Shown here: positions 22,037 through 24,044 of the stretch, piece by piece
How the letters are laid out: each line of letters opens with the position of its first letter
How positions within the stretch are numbered: position 1 is the first letter of the stretch
Source: a virus
Strand: one strand, 5' to 3'
Virus record (IMG/VR): IMGVR_UViG_3300042691_023164
Span: 1 to 24,044 of that record
Length of the DNA stretch: 24,044 nucleotides
Program-made: the position numbers and the translations under genes
The notes under the pieces: generated by a model
What the model was told of the DNA's origin: nothing
What the model saw: only the letters and a program-made list of their open reading frames with translations
Databases searched by the model: none

Positions 22037-22200
22037 ACGAACTTTTCCCCTTTATCCTCGGAGGCTGGTTCCTCCTGGCATGGCTCACGCACGTCGTCAC
22101 CTGCCTCAAGGCCGCCTCCTGGGGCTTCTTGATCGCAGGAGCGGTGTTCTTTCCCGTCGGCTGCGTGCACGGCACAGGCATCTGGTTTGGCTGGTTCTAA
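22033..22200 (+). CDS. Small two-helix membrane protein (55 aa)
   Basis: A 55-residue reading frame starting at an ATGA overlap with a GGAGG site 5-10 bases upstream and ending at TAA 22198-22200. It is almost entirely hydrophobic and aromatic: a first helix FPFILGGWFLLAWLTHVV, a short turn with Cys-Leu-Lys, and a second helix SWGFLIAGAVFFPVG, then HGTGIWFGWF. Two transmembrane segments in the inner membrane are predicted. Small Trp/Gly/Phe-rich proteins of this kind are common among phage early genes and are easily missed because of their length. A holin is conceivable but not supported by position. Confidence 0.75.
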   Translation: MNELFPFILGGWFLLAWLTHVVTCLKAASWGFLIAGAVFFPVGCVHGTGIWFGWF

Positions 22201-22248
22201 AATTTTTTGAAAAGGTACTTGCAGGCGTCGGATAGATGCCTGTATACT
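22198..22248 (+). promoter_or_regulatory. Promoter with A/T-rich upstream element
   Basis: TTGCAG (22219-22224), an 18-bp spacer and TATACT (22243-22248) precede the gene at 22281. An A/T tract (22198-22213) directly upstream of the -35 could act as an UP element. Spacing and both hexamers mirror the promoter at 12169-12198. Confidence 0.6.
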
Positions 22249-22280
22249 TGTCCACTCATCAACTAAGAAAGGAGAAAGAG

Positions 22281-22475
22281 ATGAACTTCAACTTGAACAT
22301 TCATCGCGTCAAGGGCATTCGTTTGAGCGAGGTCCGCGTGAGCAAGGTCAACGGGGGTCGTCATGCCTCGCGTGACCTGATCATCGAGACCAGCGACGGC
22401 GACTTCGAACTGAATCTGTTTTCGGAGCATGTCGACGAGGACAACGACCAGGAGCTGCTGGAGGTGAAGGTATGA
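22281..22475 (+). CDS. Hypothetical early protein (64 aa)
   Basis: The ATG at 22281 is fixed by an AGAAAGGAGAA site ending 4 bases before it; an in-frame start at 22236 would overlap the promoter. The 64-residue product is strand-rich, with a basic first half (MNFNLNIHRVKGIRLSEVRVSKVNGGRHASRD in pieces) and an acidic second half (EHVDEDNDQELLEVKV). Likely a small beta-sheet protein. No family recognised. First gene of the last operon in the window; overlaps the next as ATGA. Confidence 0.72.
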   Translation: MNFNLNIHRVKGIRLSEVRVSKVNGGRHASRDLIIETSDGDFELNLFSEHVDEDNDQELLEVKV

Positions 22476-22678
22476 GAGCCGTCAACCAGTGCCTGGACTG
22501 CAAGTATTGGTCCGACATGCTCGCCAAGTGCGAGGGCCTCGGCCCCGTGCAGGCCATGTGCCTGAACAAGTCCTCGAGAAACTACATGATGTACACCGTG
22601 GACCGCGTGTCCTGCGACAGGTGGGAATACGCTGAAGCTGGGTTCCGTGTGGACTCACCAGGGGAGGAGCAGCCATGA
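22472..22678 (+). CDS. Small cysteine-rich phage protein (68 aa)
   Basis: A 68-residue protein starting with ATGA overlap. Five cysteines are arranged as C8-x2-C11, then C20, C30 and C49, in a context (CLDCKYWSDM, CEG, AMCLN, VSCDRWE) that looks like a small zinc-binding fold. I have seen this arrangement in phage proteins of unknown function. A host-factor-binding or nucleic-acid-binding role would suit such a size, but this is inference. Confidence 0.75.
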   Translation: MRAVNQCLDCKYWSDMLAKCEGLGPVQAMCLNKSSRNYMMYTVDRVSCDRWEYAEAGFRVDSPGEEQP

Positions 22679-22995
22679 GCATGAACACCCCCTTCCACCT
22701 GCGCCAGCGTGAGTTCAACGCCTTCAACGCCGCCAACCCGGCCGTGTGGGAGTACTTTGAGCGCTTCACGCTCGAGGCCATCAACGCCGGCCACCGCAAG
22801 ATCAGCCACTGGCTCATCATCAACCGCATCCGCTGGGAAGTGGCCATGAAAACCACCGGGCAAGACTTTAAGATTTGCAACAACCACATCGCGTTCTACG
22901 CGCGCCTGTTCGTCAAGGTGCACCCGCAGTACCGATTCATCTTCAACCTCAAACGCATGGACGACGAACCATGGCACGGGGACATGCCACTATGA
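22675..22995 (+). CDS. Conserved hypothetical phage protein (106 aa)
   Basis: A 106-residue protein with ATGA start overlap and GGGGAGG upstream; a second in-frame ATG lies two codons later. Recognisable pieces are FNAFNAANPAVWEYFERF, ISHWLIINRIRWEV, FKICNNHIAFYARLF and FIFNLKRMDD. This pattern, with NP, RW, NN and YAR landmarks, is widespread in phages and prophages as a protein of unknown function. Mostly helical, slightly basic, without membrane segments. Confidence 0.82.
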   Translation: MSMNTPFHLRQREFNAFNAANPAVWEYFERFTLEAINAGHRKISHWLIINRIRWEVAMKTTGQDFKICNNHIAFYARLFVKVHPQYRFIFNLKRMDDEPWHGDMPL

Positions 22996-23105
22996 CCGAA
23001 GAAGAGCAGCGAGAAATCAACGAGCGCATCCGGGACAAAATCTGGGATGAGCATGCCAGTGGCCTAGATGGCTCACCAGACGAGCCTGAGGAGGACGAGG
23101 AATGA
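22992..23105 (+). CDS. Tiny acidic protein (37 aa)
   Basis: A 37-residue frame bounded by ATGA overlaps at both ends (starts at 22992, next gene starts at 23102). It consists of one charged helix (EEEQREINERIRDKIWDEH) and an acidic tail ending in EEDEE. An in-frame ATG-type start farther upstream (22875) would be inside the preceding gene. The double coupling supports real translation; function unknown. Confidence 0.6.
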   Translation: MTEEEQREINERIRDKIWDEHASGLDGSPDEPEEDEE

Positions 23106-23305
23106 ACAAACTATGGATAGCACTGAGCGTAGTCCTCGCCGCTTTCCTGCACGTGCACCTTGTTGAACAAGAGTACTGGCAAGGCTACGAAGACGCAGAG
23201 ATGGCGCTGGGCACAACGGCAGAGCAGTGCCACAAATGGTGGTTTGGCGGAGAAAAACGCCACGAACAGGAACTCAAACAATTTTGCAAGAGGTGCGAAA
23301 TATGA
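23102..23305 (+). CDS. Small secreted or N-terminally anchored protein (67 aa)
   Basis: A 67-residue protein with ATGA start overlap and a GAGGACGAGG leader. Residues 3-18 (KLWIALSVVLAAFLHV) form a hydrophobic segment after one Lys, so it is either an uncleaved signal anchor or a signal peptide without a clear cleavage site. The rest is charged, with three cysteines (QCHKWW, FCKRC) and GGEKRH. The exported portion could form a disulfide. It may act at the cell envelope; no family recognised. Confidence 0.65.
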   Translation: MNKLWIALSVVLAAFLHVHLVEQEYWQGYEDAEMALGTTAEQCHKWWFGGEKRHEQELKQFCKRCEI

Positions 23306-23505
23306 AAATCAAACATGTCAGAACCCTCAAGAATGGCAAGACTCATGCGCTGGTCGAGCTTGACCCCGGCGAACACATCGCCAGCTACCGCGAAAGCCGC
23401 TATTACAAACTCGGCTACCCATCCGAGGAAATTGTGGCGAGTCATGTTCTCGACGAAGCTGTGCCCGTCACATGGTGCAGCGCTCAACAGGAGTGGGTTG
23501 AATGA
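23302..23505 (+). CDS. Hypothetical early protein (67 aa)
   Basis: The ATG at 23302 is chosen for its ATGA overlap and AAGAGG leader; an in-frame start at 23227 would lie within the previous gene. The 67-residue product is strand-rich with alternating charge (MKIKHVRTLKNGKTHALVEL, then YYKLGYPSEEIVASHVL) and ends in CSAQQEWVE. No known domain is visible. Real by coupling and codon pattern, function unknown. Confidence 0.68.
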   Translation: MKIKHVRTLKNGKTHALVELDPGEHIASYRESRYYKLGYPSEEIVASHVLDEAVPVTWCSAQQEWVE

Positions 23506-23831
23506 AACACATCATCACGGCACTGGCCATTGTTGCCAGCACCACGGCCACGGCTCAGTTCTACTCGGGCAACGAGTTGCTCCAGCGCATGGACTCTGGG
23601 GATGCAAACCAAAACATGCTGGCCATGGGCTACGTGGCGGGCGTGGTTGACATGACGCGGGGCGAGTACCACTGCGCTCCTTACAACGTGACGCTCGGGC
23701 AGGTGCGGGACATGGTGCGCAACTACATCTTCAACAACCCTGCCAACCGACACATGAACGGCTCGGTGTTGGTGGCGTTGCCACTCGTAGAGATATGGCC
23801 TTGCCCTAAAAAGAAAGGCGGCAACCTATGA
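23502..23831 (+). CDS. Rap1a/Tai-like secreted protein
   Basis: A 109-residue protein with a typical signal peptide (MKHIITALAIVASTTATA, cleavage near residue 18-19), so probably periplasmic. The mature part reads FYSGNELLQRM, GYVAGVVD, YHCAPYNVTLGQVRDMVRNYI, NNPANRHMNGSVLV and EIWPC. The GY-x-x-GV, C-x-P-x-x-VT and P-C landmarks are those I recall of the Rap1a/Tai immunity family, first known as periplasmic proteins that neutralise type VI secretion amidase effectors. C58 and C101 could form a disulfide. The role in a phage is unknown: protection of the infected cell from rivals is one idea. ATGA overlaps join it to both neighbours. Confidence 0.68.
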   Translation: MKHIITALAIVASTTATAQFYSGNELLQRMDSGDANQNMLAMGYVAGVVDMTRGEYHCAPYNVTLGQVRDMVRNYIFNNPANRHMNGSVLVALPLVEIWPCPKKKGGNL

Positions 23832-24044
23832 CTCAAAAAGACATCCACGGTGGGCCAGCGTTCCCAGTGGTCCACAACAACTGGACCAAAACAGGCATGA
23901 CACTGCGCGATTACTTCGCGGCCAAGGCGATGCAAGGAATGATGACCTCAGCCCGATACACCGGAATTATTGGCGTAAATAATTATGAACATAGCATTGC
24001 AAACCAAGCCTATCAAATGGCCGACGCCATGCTGAAAGCGAGGG
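23828..24044 (+). CDS. Conserved small phage protein (3' end outside window)
   Basis: The ATG at 23828 overlaps the previous stop as ATGA; 72 codons are visible and the frame is open at the window end. Recognisable pieces are GGPAFPVV near the start, GMTLRDYFAAKAMQGMM in the middle and ANQAYQMADAML near the end. This is one of the most widespread small proteins of tailed phages and prophages, of unknown function. It continues the coupled early-gene chain to the right. Confidence 0.85.
   Translation, partial: MTQKDIHGGPAFPVVHNNWTKTGMTLRDYFAAKAMQGMMTSARYTGIIGVNNYEHSIANQAYQMADAMLKAR

Overview
The window reads as part of the genome of a tailed double-stranded DNA phage (Caudoviricetes) with G+C-rich DNA. 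The evidence is dense packing with ATGA overlaps, a block of large low-complexity virion-type genes, a self-contained replication set (AEP primase, SF1 helicase, family A DNA polymerase) and a long run of tiny early-type genes. G+C content, AAGGAG-type ribosome binding sites and sigma70-like promoters fit a proteobacterial host, perhaps a freshwater betaproteobacterium, but no host marker is present. I see no integrase, tRNA, rRNA, insertion sequence, CRISPR array or phage RNA polymerase.

Layout. (1) Positions 2-10025, plus strand: five large, abutting genes with Ala/Gly/Gln/Pro-rich proteins, probably tail or internal-virion components. The first is cut by the window edge and carries a short collagen-like stretch; the last carries several internal DNA repeats. 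(2) Positions 10022-12144, minus strand: a two-gene operon of an SNF2-type helicase and a RecB/Cas4-like PD-(D/E)XK nuclease, convergent on the virion block with overlapping stop codons. (3) Positions 12145-12229: a divergent control region with a palindromic -10 and an 18-bp imperfect palindrome over the -35. (4) Positions 12230-14161, plus strand: four genes, including a 78-residue Acb2/Tad1-like candidate cyclic-nucleotide sponge and a candidate single-stranded DNA binding protein. (5) Positions 14167-14292: a strongly structured non-coding RNA element with two mutually exclusive helices, just before the primase. (6) Positions 14313-19460: primase, a small conserved protein, UvrD-like helicase and DNA polymerase, joined by 1- or 4-nt overlaps and ending in a clear intrinsic terminator. 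(7) Positions 19570-24044: about fourteen small genes behind three separate promoters, most linked by ATGA overlaps. They include a ribbon-helix-helix candidate, three or four small membrane or secreted proteins and a Rap1a/Tai-like secreted protein.

How it fits together. The helicase, nuclease, ssDNA-binding candidate, primase, SF1 helicase and polymerase would form the phage replication and recombination machinery. The small proteins at the right are of the kind phages use early for host takeover and counter-defence. Several promoters share a TACACT or TATACT -10, and an identical 11-nt ribosome binding site recurs four times, suggesting a common early expression module read by host RNA polymerase. 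The strongest candidates for something new are the structured RNA before the primase, the bidirectional control region at 12.2 kb and the Acb2/Tad1-like gene. All functional names rest on motif recognition by eye; no database search was run.
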